Below are positions 27,463 through 36,583 of a DNA stretch of 52,330 nucleotides, in pieces. Within the stretch, counting starts at the first letter, position 1, and each line of letters begins with the position of its first letter. The notes under the pieces were generated by a model. That model was given only the letters and a program-made list of their open reading frames with translations. It made no database searches and was not told where the DNA came from. This DNA is from Calditrichota bacterium (lineage in GTDB: Bacteria; Calditrichota; Calditrichia; RBG-13-44-9; J042), in the NCBI GenBank assembly GCA_013150955.1, contig JAADJD010000008.1:1-52330 (forward strand). Direction: 5' to 3'. A program made the position numbers and the translations under genes.

Positions 27463-28250
27463 TCATAAAACGCATACTTATCCTGATTGGCATGGGTTTG
27501 ATTTGGCTGGCAACGGCCTCGAGTGCGCAGGAACTTTCCGGACGGGAAATTATGGAGAAAGCCCTGCACAAGACCACCTGGAAGGACATGCAGGCCGATG
27601 TCACCCTGATTTTACAGAATCCCCGCGGGGAACAGCGGGTACGTAAAATTAAAATGTTCAGCCGGAAGCGCACGGAAAACGAAAGCGACATGCTCATGCG
27701 ATTCATCTCTCCCCCCGACGTACGCAATACTGCCTTTCTGATCATCGAACACGCCGACGGCGATGATGAACGCTACCTGTACCTTCCCGCACTACGACGG
27801 GTCAAGCGGATTGCATCCAGCGGTAAAGGTGGAAATTTCATGTCATCGGATTTTTCGTACTACGACATCGGTCGGCCCAAACTGAACGACTGGACATACA
27901 GGCGGTTGCCAGACGAAGTTGTTGAAGGCTTCGATTGTTACAAGATCGAATGTCTACCGGCATCACCAGAGATTTCGCGGGACACCGGGTACAACAAAAT
28001 CATTCGCTGGATTCGAAAAGACATTCTGGTTACCGTCCAATCTCATTATTTTGACCGCGGTAATCGCTTATGGAAAATTTTAACCGTGCCCGCAGTGGAA
28101 GAAATCAACGGCGTGTGGTTTCAAACTGATCTGGTGATGCAAGACGTCCAGACAAACCATCGCAGCGAGATGAAATTTGAAAATATAAAGGTGAACGTTA
28201 ATCTTCCGCCCAGATTTTTTAGCGTGCGCTATTTACAACGTGTGTGGTAA
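27459..28250 (+). CDS. LolA-like outer membrane lipoprotein-sorting family protein
   Basis: A 263-residue periplasmic protein with a signal peptide (about 1-24, ending TASSAQ) and the PF17131-type LolA-like half-barrel: the pattern ADVTLILQNPRGEQRVRKIK, then MLMRFISPPDVRNTAFLII, YLYLPALRRVKRIASSGKGG, FMSSDFSYYDIG. These proteins bind lipid or acyl chains and recur next to MMPL transporters. Its ATG overlaps the RND stop codon by four bases (ATGA), strong evidence for coupled expression. It is not the canonical LolA, as no lolCDE is near. Inferred to ferry the lipid from the RND pump towards the outer membrane. Confidence 0.88.
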   Translation: MIIKRILILIGMGLIWLATASSAQELSGREIMEKALHKTTWKDMQADVTLILQNPRGEQRVRKIKMFSRKRTENESDMLMRFISPPDVRNTAFLIIEHADGDDERYLYLPALRRVKRIASSGKGGNFMSSDFSYYDIGRPKLNDWTYRRLPDEVVEGFDCYKIECLPASPEISRDTGYNKIIRWIRKDILVTVQSHYFDRGNRLWKILTVPAVEEINGVWFQTDLVMQDVQTNHRSEMKFENIKVNVNLPPRFFSVRYLQRVW

Positions 28251-28287
28251 TCGCAGATTCCTTTACCCAATCGACGGAGAAGCATCC

Positions 28288-29541
28288 ATGAAGAGGGGCA
28301 TTTTTTTCCTTGCATTCGTTTTTTTGATTGGTGCCGCAACTGATGGAGCCCGCGCGCAAGTTCAGATTGGTGGCTATGTAAAAAGTTTTGTTTATCCCAA
28401 TTTACGGGCGCCTTATGAACTGGATCGGCTGGGTTCCCGATTGCAATTGACCTTTTCCCGACCATTTAGCGATCGGGGAGCGCTGTTTGCTGCCTTTAAT
28501 TTTAATTACGATGCCCGACAGGCGGCCAGTAACGGCTGGAGAAATCGGCAGACGGGATTAACCATTTATCCGGTAGAAGCCTACCTGGATTTGTATTTTA
28601 AAACCCTGGATGTCCGCATCGGGAACCAATTCATCCTCTGGGGAATAACCGACTGGATTAATCCTACAGACAACATTAATCCCTGGGACTATTTGAACAT
28701 CACCGCAGAAATAGAAGACTATCGGGTTCCTGTCTGGGCGGCCAGAGTCCACGTGTACCTGGGGGACTGGACAATTGAGGGGGTGTGGGTTCCCGAATTT
28801 CAGCCGCATCGGCTGCCGGACCCTGAAGGGGTAACCATCCGTCAGTTTGTTCGCCTTCCAAAATTATCTTTCTTTCAGGGGGGCACCCGTATTGCCCTTC
28901 CCTTCCGAATCATCAACGTTTCGCTAAGCTATTACCAGGGATATGATAAATGGCCCACTTATCAAGCGCCTCAATTTCAGCCACGTTACGGTACCAACAT
29001 CGCCCTGGAAAAAAAATACTTCTGGGTACAGATATTTGGTGCGGACTTCGTGACCACTTTCGGGAAATTTGCCCTGAAAGGGGAAGGCGCGTACACCCTG
29101 ACGGAAGATAAAGACGGCAACGATCCGACGATTCGCAATCCACAGTTACAATACGTGCTGGGGATTGATTATTATGCCACCGATCAACTGACCTTAAACG
29201 TCCAATTCGTGCAAACCCGACGATTTTTCTACAGGATGGATCAGGAAATCCAGGCCGCGCTCCAGATGCGGGTGGATCCGCGCAGGGTCCCGGAAGCGGT
29301 GGAAAATTCGGCTTCACTCCGAACCCAGTGGTCTCCCATAAACTTTTTCTCCCTGCAATTGATTGGCGTACTGAATTTCCGTTATCAGGATTACTTTCTT
29401 CTGCCCATCCTTACCTATGATGTGGCCGATGGCATTCGTCTTTATGCAGGGATTACCTATTTTAACGGTCCCGCATATAGCCTGTTCGGCCAAAGTAAGA
29501 CCTATTCCCGCGCCTTTGCCGAGCTGAAGTTTAATTTTTAG
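28288..29541 (+). CDS. Outer-membrane beta-barrel protein (DUF1302-like)
   Basis: A 417-residue protein with a signal peptide (about 1-24, ending in ARAQ), many alternating aromatic/polar strands, and a C-terminal phenylalanine in AFAELKFNF, the recognition signature for outer-membrane barrel assembly. The segment GNQFILWGITDWINPTDNIN resembles DUF1302-type barrels, which are often encoded next to MMPL and LolA-like genes. GGAGA lies 8 bases before the ATG at 28288; a GTG/ATG 48 bases upstream in frame would mask the signal peptide. Last gene of the tetR-RND-LolA-like operon and the probable outer-membrane step of the system. The cargo is unknown. Confidence 0.75.
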   Translation: MKRGIFFLAFVFLIGAATDGARAQVQIGGYVKSFVYPNLRAPYELDRLGSRLQLTFSRPFSDRGALFAAFNFNYDARQAASNGWRNRQTGLTIYPVEAYLDLYFKTLDVRIGNQFILWGITDWINPTDNINPWDYLNITAEIEDYRVPVWAARVHVYLGDWTIEGVWVPEFQPHRLPDPEGVTIRQFVRLPKLSFFQGGTRIALPFRIINVSLSYYQGYDKWPTYQAPQFQPRYGTNIALEKKYFWVQIFGADFVTTFGKFALKGEGAYTLTEDKDGNDPTIRNPQLQYVLGIDYYATDQLTLNVQFVQTRRFFYRMDQEIQAALQMRVDPRRVPEAVENSASLRTQWSPINFFSLQLIGVLNFRYQDYFLLPILTYDVADGIRLYAGITYFNGPAYSLFGQSKTYSRAFAELKFNF

Positions 29542-29563
29542 CGTTATCTTAAGAATGACATGA

Positions 29564-29944
29564 ATGAACCCAGATGATGCATGAGAACCACGAATGACAC
29601 GAATGAACCCAGATTAAGCTATAGCCTACGAATGACACGAATTAACACAAATAAAACCAATATAATTAATACATTGGATTGTGTCTGGATGAAAATGTGT
29701 TCCAGGGTTTATCCCAAATTATGCTTTAAACCACGAATTGCACGAATTAACACAAATAAAAACAATAAAATCCATTGATTTAGATCTGTATGAAAATTCG
29801 CTTCGAGGTTTATTCATGATTTTATTGATATTTTTTATGTTCATTCGCGTGATTCGCGGTTTAATGCATTATCTGGGTTTATTCGCGATTTTGTAGATAA
29901 TTTTTGGTTTCACTCGCGTGATTCGCGGTCTCGTGCAAATCCTG
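29564..29944. repeat. Family A cluster
   Basis: Successive left ends (AACCCAGATGATGCATGAGA, ACCCAGATTAAGCTATAGCC, TCCCAAATTATGCTTTAAAC), cores with TTGTGTCTGGATGAAAATG and GATCTGTATGAAAATTC, and right arms TTCATTCGCGTGATTCGCGG (twice). Several overlapping copies in one orientation; the last right end lies just downstream of the T9SS protein gene. Confidence 0.75.
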
Positions 29945-29984
29945 GAATTGGCACGAAATTGTGTCGTTCCATAAAACGCGTTCC

Positions 29985-32636
29985 TTATTTCAACACCATC
30001 ATTTTTCGGGCTGCACGATACGGTCCCGCTTTCAACTGAAACACATAAACCCCACTGGCCAGATGAGACGCATCGAAGGGAATTTCATAATGTCCGGGTT
30101 TTAATACCCGATCGACTACCGTGGCCACCTTTCGTCCCAGTATATCAAAAACGGTCAGCGTAACAGGCGCTTTCCGGGGTAGATCGAACGCCAGGGTGGT
30201 TGTGGGATTAAACGGATTTGGGAAGTTGGGATACAGAACAAAGTTTTGCGGCACCGCAGGTTCTGCAGCGTACGGCACTCCGGTAATGGCATCGCCTTTT
30301 CGGAAAAGCACCAGTCCTTCATTGGCGGTACCAATCCAGCGGTTCCCTTCCTTATCAATGGTCACACTCAGTACATCGTTTTCTGGCAGTCCCGAATTTT
30401 CTTTGCGATACACCGTCCAGTTGCTCCCGTCAAACTTTACCAGGCCGCCCAACCCGTTTTGATCCCAGGTGGTGGTGGCAATCCAGACATTGCCGGAATC
30501 ATCAAAGGCAATGTCCTCGATAAAATTGGACGATAATCCCGAATTGTCCGTTGTAAACACGGTCCAGCTGGTGCCATCGAATCTGGCCAGACCAGAAGGA
30601 GTGCCGATCCACTTATGATTGGAATCATCAATGGCAATCACATTAATGGCATTATCGGGCAGTGGGGAGTTGGCGGTAGTATACACCTGCCAGGTGGCGC
30701 CATTAAAAGCGGCCAGACCGCCGGCGGTGCCCACCCATACAATTTGCGTTTCAGGTTCAACGGCCAGATCGTAGACCCGGTCGGCGGGGAGATCGGAGTT
30801 TCCGGTTGTGTAGTGAATCCAGTTTTGCCCATCGAAACTGGACAGACCGGCACTTTCGTATCCGACCCATACCAATCCGGCATCACCTGCCGCCACACAG
30901 GTCACATATCGCGATGCCAGGTCTGAATTACTGGTCCCATAAGTGTACCACTGATTTCCCTGAATGCGGGTAAGGCCATACTTTCGGGCCGCTACCCAGA
31001 TGGTGCCCGAATTGTCGATGTCCAGATCGGCAATCAAATTGGCATAATAGCTGGTATTGTAATTGTAAACAAACCAGTTAAATCCGTCGAAATTGACCAG
31101 CCCCCCACCCCAGGTGGCCAGCCATTTTTTCCCGGTTTTATCAATGATAATTTTGTTGATCCGATTGTCCGACAACTGCGAGTTTTGCGTGTTATACACA
31201 ATCCAGCGAGGCACCTGTCCGATGGCGGTATACTCATAAATCGCCGATTGCGTCCCGAAATTGTAAACCACAAACACCAGACTGGTATAGGGAGTCCCCG
31301 AATCCCCGGGACGATAGGGCGTTCCCTCCTGAACGATTTCGACATCAATCCCCGCCCCAACCTTAATCACATCGATGAAAATGTCGTCCGAAAAGGTCTG
31401 GAAGGTAATCTCAAACCCTTCGGTGTAGGCAAAACCAATGTAATCCACCGCATAAACATGCACCGTATCCCGTACCGATACATTGGGATTGATATGATAA
31501 TGGGCAAAGTGCGGTCGCTGGTTCAGGCGTTTTTTATACCCAAATTCGGGAATAATAGAGCGATCCTGGATAATGTTGGCTTTAAACCAGTACTCCAGAA
31601 GGTCAACCAGGGACCATCTTTTGGCAGTACTTAAAAATGCGCTGTCCAATCCGGCTTTCCCGTTTTCTGGATTCTGGACGATTTTTTTCAGGATGGAATC
31701 GCCCAGCTGCTCATCGTAATACAGGGTAAACAACGCCGCACGCGAATAATCCACACTGACGTTTTCACTAATATTATCCCAATCAAAAAGCGGAACATCC
31801 GTTTGACGGAAATAATGTACGGGATCGTACATGGAATAACCACAAATCTTTGCTGCAATTTCCGATAACCCTTCATTAACGAACGATAACTCATCCTTGT
31901 CATAATTATAATGGATTAAATGTTGGAGTTCATGGGCCACCGTTGGTAACACATTTTCTGCATTGCGTTTGCCCCCATTTCTATATAATCCGGGATTGGT
32001 ATCAATGTACAAAATGTCCCTTTGATTGCTTCCCGGAGCGGTGGATTGGTCACGAGGGTCAAAATACCCCAGGACGGCATTTCCTTTTAAAGTAAGACTC
32101 CACTGGTCAATGATGTCCACCAGTAGAAAATCGGTATATCCATCCCCATCGTAATTGGGCGGGTAACCCAAATACTCATTTTCCAATTCAATAATCCCTT
32201 TATAGCGATCCCGGGAATAGATAGGTGTTTCATTTTCCAGCGCATTCAAAATGGTGTCCACCAGACCCTGGGTGACCGTTTCACTCGATATTAAAAATGT
32301 ATCGGCCCATATCTGAGCAAAATTCCCTCTGGCCATCAAACGGGCATAATAAAGTCGATAGCTTTTATTTAAAAAGTCGTATACGTAAAAAGCCCTGACC
32401 GTGCCCAGGGTATCTTCGGTAACCGACGAAGTCCGATCTTTTCCGGCATCTAAAAGCATTCTTTGATACAGGGCGGGATTCTGGATGCGGGTATTCTCCA
32501 GAACGCTTTCCACAAAATCGTCTGTAATCAGGACGGTTCCACATATCCCGGATATGTTCTGGGTGCGATGGACATTGGCAATTACCAGGGAAACCATGAT
32601 AATTAAAAACCCCAGAGGTTGGATAACTCGTTTCAT
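29985..32636 (-). CDS. T9SS-secreted M30-like metalloprotease with propeller repeats
   Basis: An 883-residue exported protein. A signal peptide occupies about 1-24. A protease-like domain contains AHELQHLIHYNYDK with HELQH at 235-239 and a third-ligand candidate E255 in FVNEGLSE, the arrangement of hyicolysin-type (M30) metallopeptidases. From about 490 to 780 there are seven repeats of roughly 43 residues (pattern WVGTAGGLAAFNGATWQVYT), of the two-component-regulator-propeller type. The last 80 residues (NFPNPFNPTTTLAFDLP, LGRKVATVV, GVYVFQLKAG) form a type A sorting domain for the type IX secretion system. GGAGG precedes the ATG at 32636. Substrate is unknown; cleavage by a T9SS sortase is expected from the family. 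Confidence 0.85.
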   Translation of the reverse strand: MKRVIQPLGFLIIMVSLVIANVHRTQNISGICGTVLITDDFVESVLENTRIQNPALYQRMLLDAGKDRTSSVTEDTLGTVRAFYVYDFLNKSYRLYYARLMARGNFAQIWADTFLISSETVTQGLVDTILNALENETPIYSRDRYKGIIELENEYLGYPPNYDGDGYTDFLLVDIIDQWSLTLKGNAVLGYFDPRDQSTAPGSNQRDILYIDTNPGLYRNGGKRNAENVLPTVAHELQHLIHYNYDKDELSFVNEGLSEIAAKICGYSMYDPVHYFRQTDVPLFDWDNISENVSVDYSRAALFTLYYDEQLGDSILKKIVQNPENGKAGLDSAFLSTAKRWSLVDLLEYWFKANIIQDRSIIPEFGYKKRLNQRPHFAHYHINPNVSVRDTVHVYAVDYIGFAYTEGFEITFQTFSDDIFIDVIKVGAGIDVEIVQEGTPYRPGDSGTPYTSLVFVVYNFGTQSAIYEYTAIGQVPRWIVYNTQNSQLSDNRINKIIIDKTGKKWLATWGGGLVNFDGFNWFVYNYNTSYYANLIADLDIDNSGTIWVAARKYGLTRIQGNQWYTYGTSNSDLASRYVTCVAAGDAGLVWVGYESAGLSSFDGQNWIHYTTGNSDLPADRVYDLAVEPETQIVWVGTAGGLAAFNGATWQVYTTANSPLPDNAINVIAIDDSNHKWIGTPSGLARFDGTSWTVFTTDNSGLSSNFIEDIAFDDSGNVWIATTTWDQNGLGGLVKFDGSNWTVYRKENSGLPENDVLSVTIDKEGNRWIGTANEGLVLFRKGDAITGVPYAAEPAVPQNFVLYPNFPNPFNPTTTLAFDLPRKAPVTLTVFDILGRKVATVVDRVLKPGHYEIPFDASHLASGVYVFQLKAGPYRAARKMMVLK

Positions 32637-32723
32637 GGGCGTCCTCCTGGTTGAGTATTTGAATCTTGCTGCTGTGAAATATTCGGAATTATTGCTCATT
32701 TAATTACATATTTTTCAGTTTAT

Positions 32724-33006
32724 GTATTCGACCACGAATGCATGCGAATGAATCCGAAACATGTTTTCATCCAGATACAATCCAATTTAATTAACCCAAA
32801 TAAATCGTTAAACCACGAATCACGCGAATGAATTCGAATAAAATCAACAAAATCGCGAATATATCCGGAATATCATTTTCATCCAGATAGAATCAAGTGC
32901 ATTTTATTATTTTTATTGGTGTTAATTCGTGCAATTCGTGGTCTAAAGCATAATTTGGGTTTATTTGTATTCATTCGTGGAATTCGTGGTCTAATACATA
33001 ATTGAG
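32724..33006. repeat. Family A cluster (left border of the dcw cluster)
   Basis: A partial copy (ACCACGAATGCATGCGAATG, core TTTTCATCCAGATACAATCC) is followed by a fuller one (AACCCAAATAAATCGTTAAA to CTAAAGCATAATTTGGGTT) and a right-end fragment (TTCATTCGTGGAATTCGTGG, CTAATACATAATTGAGA). This is the last family A sequence before the dcw cluster. Confidence 0.75.
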
Positions 33007-33047
33007 ATACAGCAGGTTGGCGGTAAGAATGATGGGCGTGTATCACC

Positions 33048-33077
33048 CAGATGCCCATTCCCGGGAATGGGCATCTG
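33048..33077. other. Perfect 30-bp palindrome downstream of ftsZ
   Basis: CAGATGCCCATTCCC is followed directly by its exact inverse complement, 20 bases past the ftsZ stop codon. There is no T-tract on either side, so it is not a standard intrinsic terminator; it could be a terminator/stabiliser hairpin of the dcw transcript or a protein-binding site. Confidence 0.85.
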
Positions 33078-33096
33078 AGAGAGGAGGCTTGCCAGT

Positions 33097-34269
33097 TTAG
33101 TCCATTTGCTTCCGCAAAAACGTGGGAATATCCAGATCATCGATGTCATCATCAAAAGGCAGCTCGCCGGTTTTCCCGGGCGCGGGTTCCTGTGGCTTTT
33201 TGTCCCGGGTATCCTTCTTTTTCTTATCCCGCAAAAACGTGGGCATCTCCAGCACCTTGGAGTTCTTCTCTTCCGGCACACTGTCCCGCCGCTCCACCAG
33301 CTGTTTGCTATCCGCATGAAAACCAGTGGCAATGACGGTAATGAAAATCTCGTCGTTGAGTTTTTCATCGATCACCGCACCGAAAATCACATTGGCGCCT
33401 TCTCCGGCTTCCTCGTAAATAATGGTGGTTGCTTCGTTGACCTCGTGTAGACTCAGGTCGCGTCCACCACAGATATTCACCAGTACACCCTGTGCACCGC
33501 GGATGGATACGCCTTCCAGCAAGGGACTGGAAATGGCCATCTGAGCGGCGGCCACCGCTTTTCCTTCGCCCTTGGCATAGCCGGTTCCCATCAACGCATC
33601 CCCCATTTCGGCCATGACGGTACGCACGTCGGCAAAATCCAGATTGACCAGGCCGGGTACAGCGATCAAATCCGAGATTCCCTTGGTGGCATGCAACAGC
33701 ACTTCGTCCGCCACCTTAAATGCATCGATGAGCGGGGTGTTTTTATCCACCACGGCAAACAGGCGCTGGTTGGGGATCACAATCAACGTATCCACGTGCT
33801 TGCGCAGTTCCTCAATTCCCTGCTCCGCTCGCTTCATGCGGATCAACCCCTCGAAGGCAAATGGTTTGGTGACGATACCGACGGTCAATGCGCCCATATC
33901 GCGGGCAATTTCGGCCACCACAGGTGCGGCACCGGTACAGGTACCGCCTCCCATTCCCCCGGTGACAAACACCATGTCCGCCCCGGCCAGCACGCGCATC
34001 ACTTCTTCGCGATCCTCTTCAATGGCCTGGCGACCAATTTCCGGGTTGGCTCCGGCACCCAGCCCGTGAGTTAAATTCTTCCCAATCTGCACCCGTATCT
34101 GGGCCTTGTTGTTGTCCAGCGCCTGAGCGTCCGTATTGATGGCAATGAAATCGACACCGGTTAACCCGGCTTCCACCATGGTGTTGATGGCATTCCCTCC
34201 GGCCCCACCAACACCGACCACCTTCATCTTGGCAGTCATTTCGGCAAATTCATCAAATTCAATGGCCAT
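33097..34269 (-). CDS. ftsZ: Cell division protein FtsZ
   Basis: Tubulin-like GTPase that forms the division ring. The 390 residues contain [14 protein letters not shown], the GTP-binding glycine loop [11 protein letters not shown], and [20 protein letters not shown]. The glycine loop reads GGGTCTG where most FtsZ have GGGTGTG. The C-terminal linker is short and charged, and the conserved peptide that binds FtsA/ZipA appears twice: EMPTFLR at 341-347 and DIPTFLR at 380-386, the second at the usual position just before the end. AGAGGAGGC lies just before the ATG. A 288-base gap and a candidate promoter separate it from ftsA. Last gene of the dcw cluster. Confidence 0.97.
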   Translation of the reverse strand: MAIEFDEFAEMTAKMKVVGVGGAGGNAINTMVEAGLTGVDFIAINTDAQALDNNKAQIRVQIGKNLTHGLGAGANPEIGRQAIEEDREEVMRVLAGADMVFVTGGMGGGTCTGAAPVVAEIARDMGALTVGIVTKPFAFEGLIRMKRAEQGIEELRKHVDTLIVIPNQRLFAVVDKNTPLIDAFKVADEVLLHATKGISDLIAVPGLVNLDFADVRTVMAEMGDALMGTGYAKGEGKAVAAAQMAISSPLLEGVSIRGAQGVLVNICGGRDLSLHEVNEATTIIYEEAGEGANVIFGAVIDEKLNDEIFITVIATGFHADSKQLVERRDSVPEEKNSKVLEMPTFLRDKKKKDTRDKKPQEPAPGKTGELPFDDDIDDLDIPTFLRKQMD

Positions 34270-34387
34270 AAACGCCTCCTCTCGTTAAATGAGCTTTACC
34301 ATTATCCAAACCGTTCCCACATAAACCTCCGTGTGACCCATGTGGAAACAAATTTTAATCATTGGTTTTATTGAACTTATTTCTCAC

Positions 34388-34416
34388 TAATTAAGCAATT
34401 TATTTTTGAAAATCAA
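34388..34416 (-). promoter_or_regulatory. Candidate internal promoter for ftsZ
   Basis: On the minus strand TTGATT (34416-34411) and TAATTA (34393-34388) with a 17-base spacer, in the AT-rich 288-base gap between ftsA and ftsZ, about 120 bases before the ftsZ ATG. Nothing else is recognisable in this gap. Confidence 0.4.
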
Positions 34417-34557
34417 CCTTTTTTATTCTTAAAGGCCATTTTTTTCATTCACTTAGGCAAAGTTTTTCTCGATCCGCCGAATCCTGTTGTTTATGTAACC
34501 ATTTAAAATTAAATGAATTACATTAATTCGCTCGCCGGCACCCATTTTCCTTGCCCC

Positions 34558-35790
34558 TTAAAAAAATCGTTTAAAGAACCGCTTCAGGCTTTCGAAGACA
34601 TCATCCCATAGGTTTCCGCTGCGCAATTCGGAAAAATAGCCTCCTTCGTGATACTCCGCTCCGTACAGGCACAATCCCACCGCCGTGCTGTAAATGGGAT
34701 TCTGGATGGAATTGGAGAGCCCGCCCATTTCCCGGGGCACTCCCAGCTTCACCGGTAATCCCCAGATGCGCTCGGCCATTTCCACGGTTCCCGGCAACAG
34801 CGCCCCACCGCCGGTAATGACCGCACCTGCCGCCATCAATTCCAGAATGTCCGATTTCTTCATTTTCTGATACGCCAGCGATAAAATCTCCTCCATTCGC
34901 GGCGCGATGATATCCACCAGCGTGGTGCGATGCAACATGCGGGAGGGACGCCCACCCACGCCCGGCACCAGAATCTGCTCACCATCCTCCACCTGATCCC
35001 GCAACACCGTGCCATACTGCACTTTGATTTCTTCCGCCTGCTCCGGAGGGGTGCGGAGACCAATGGCAATGTCGTTGGTTACGTGCTGCCCCCCCAGAGC
35101 CACCACCGAGGTGTTCCGAATGTGCCCATCAAAAAACATGGCAATGTCGGTGGTGCCACCGCCCAGATCCACCAGCACCACTCCCAGATTGCGCTCGTCT
35201 TCATCCAGTACGGCCAGACTGGAGGCCAGGGGTTCCAGCACAATCTCCTGAACGTTGTACCCGGCTCGCTGGACGCTTCGGACAATGTTCTGCGCCGAGG
35301 TTACCGCGGCCGTGACAATGTGTACCTCCACTTCCAGGCGCACTCCGGACATTCCCACCGGATCGTGAATGCCATCCTGATTGTCCACGATGAATTCCTG
35401 GGGAATCACATGAATAATCTCGCGATCGATAGGTAAGGCCAGCGCTTTGGCCGCGTTTATCGCTCGTTCCACGTCCTCTTCCGTAATCTCACGATCGTCC
35501 CGGGACACCCCCACAATCCCCTTGCTATTCAGGCTACGGATGTGGTCTCCCGCAATGCCGACAAATACACCATCCACTTCCACCCCGGCCATTCGCTGGG
35601 CCTCTTCCATTGCCTGCTGAATGGCCTGCACCGTTTTATCGATATTGACCACGACCCCTTTGCGGATCCCGTAAGAGGGGGCGCTTCCCACACCGACCAC
35701 ATTCATTACACCATCGGTGTCCTCTTTAACAATGACGGCACACACCTTGGTGGTGCCAATATCCAGACCTGTAATGAGTCGACCTTCCAT
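34558..35790 (-). CDS. ftsA: Cell division protein FtsA
   Basis: Actin-like ATPase that tethers FtsZ to the membrane and recruits later division proteins. The 410 residues show the phosphate 1 motif TGLDIGTTKVCAVI (8-21), the SHS2/1C region (GIAGDHIRSLNSKGI), phosphate 2 VLVDLGGGTTDIAMF and the adenosine motif VITGGGALLPG. The C-terminal DDVFESLKRFFKRFF is an amphipathic membrane-targeting helix. AAGGATG lies 9 bases upstream of the ATG and overlaps the ftsQ stop. Full length. It lies between ftsQ (9 bases away) and ftsZ. Confidence 0.97.
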   Translation of the reverse strand: MEGRLITGLDIGTTKVCAVIVKEDTDGVMNVVGVGSAPSYGIRKGVVVNIDKTVQAIQQAMEEAQRMAGVEVDGVFVGIAGDHIRSLNSKGIVGVSRDDREITEEDVERAINAAKALALPIDREIIHVIPQEFIVDNQDGIHDPVGMSGVRLEVEVHIVTAAVTSAQNIVRSVQRAGYNVQEIVLEPLASSLAVLDEDERNLGVVLVDLGGGTTDIAMFFDGHIRNTSVVALGGQHVTNDIAIGLRTPPEQAEEIKVQYGTVLRDQVEDGEQILVPGVGGRPSRMLHRTTLVDIIAPRMEEILSLAYQKMKKSDILELMAAGAVITGGGALLPGTVEMAERIWGLPVKLGVPREMGGLSNSIQNPIYSTAVGLCLYGAEYHEGGYFSELRSGNLWDDVFESLKRFFKRFF

Positions 35791-35799
35791 TGTGCTGAT

Positions 35800-36582
35800 T
35801 CATCCTTTTTGGGTTTTGTATTCAACAATGATGCGTTGATCGAACGTAACATCAATGCGTCGAATGTCACGCAATTTTCTCTCGATTCCCTGTTGTTTTA
35901 AAAATTGACTGATCAGATACAGCCGCTGATAGAATTGTTCCTTCCCCAGCACCACTCGCGCGCCACCATCCACCAGGATCAGCTCCGGCCAGCCATCTTT
36001 TCCAATGTGAAAATTCGAAATAAAGTTAAGCATTAACGGATCCACCTCCTGGATGATAGCAATAAGTTGCAACACCCGGTACAGGGGTGTGCGATCCTTG
36101 AGCAATTGCGCAACCGTGGCACCGGTAATGATGGGCAGTTCATCCACCTTTAACGTTCTGGGCACGCGAAGGATGATCCCCGTATCGTCCACCATATAAC
36201 CCACCCGATCCACTAAGTAGGCCACGGGCTGACGTTCCCGCACGGCAATGAGTACCGTTCCCGGAAGGATGCGGCGTACGTTCACCGCGCGGACATATTT
36301 ATTTTCCAGAACGCGCCGGGCGATTTCTTCCGGCGAAACGGAAAACAGGGGCACACCTTTCTGCACTCCTGCCAGTTCCAGAATGCGGGATGCGGAAAGA
36401 TAGCTCAGTCCGGTCACGCGCACCTCCTTCACCATAAACAGCTGTGTCCGGTGCTTTAAATATTGCACTCCACTGGCAATGCCCCAGCCCAGCAGCGCCA
36501 GCAGGAGCACGGTGAAAGTGATCCCCGGAGTGAGATCCAGCTCCATCAAGCGGGGATAATGTTTTCTGGTTCGTCGGGCCAT
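35800..36582 (-). CDS. ftsQ: Cell division protein FtsQ
   Basis: Bitopic membrane protein of the divisome core. The 260 residues have a short basic cytoplasmic start, one membrane segment (about 21-42), then a POTRA domain (VKEVRVTGLSYLSASRILEL, GVPLFSVSPEEIARRV) and a C-terminal FtsQ beta domain. Sequence conservation in this family is low, but position between murB and ftsA, topology and POTRA pattern agree. Starts 1 base after the murB stop. Confidence 0.92.
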   Translation of the reverse strand: MARRTRKHYPRLMELDLTPGITFTVLLLALLGWGIASGVQYLKHRTQLFMVKEVRVTGLSYLSASRILELAGVQKGVPLFSVSPEEIARRVLENKYVRAVNVRRILPGTVLIAVRERQPVAYLVDRVGYMVDDTGIILRVPRTLKVDELPIITGATVAQLLKDRTPLYRVLQLIAIIQEVDPLMLNFISNFHIGKDGWPELILVDGGARVVLGKEQFYQRLYLISQFLKQQGIERKLRDIRRIDVTFDQRIIVEYKTQKG

Positions 36583-36583
36583 G

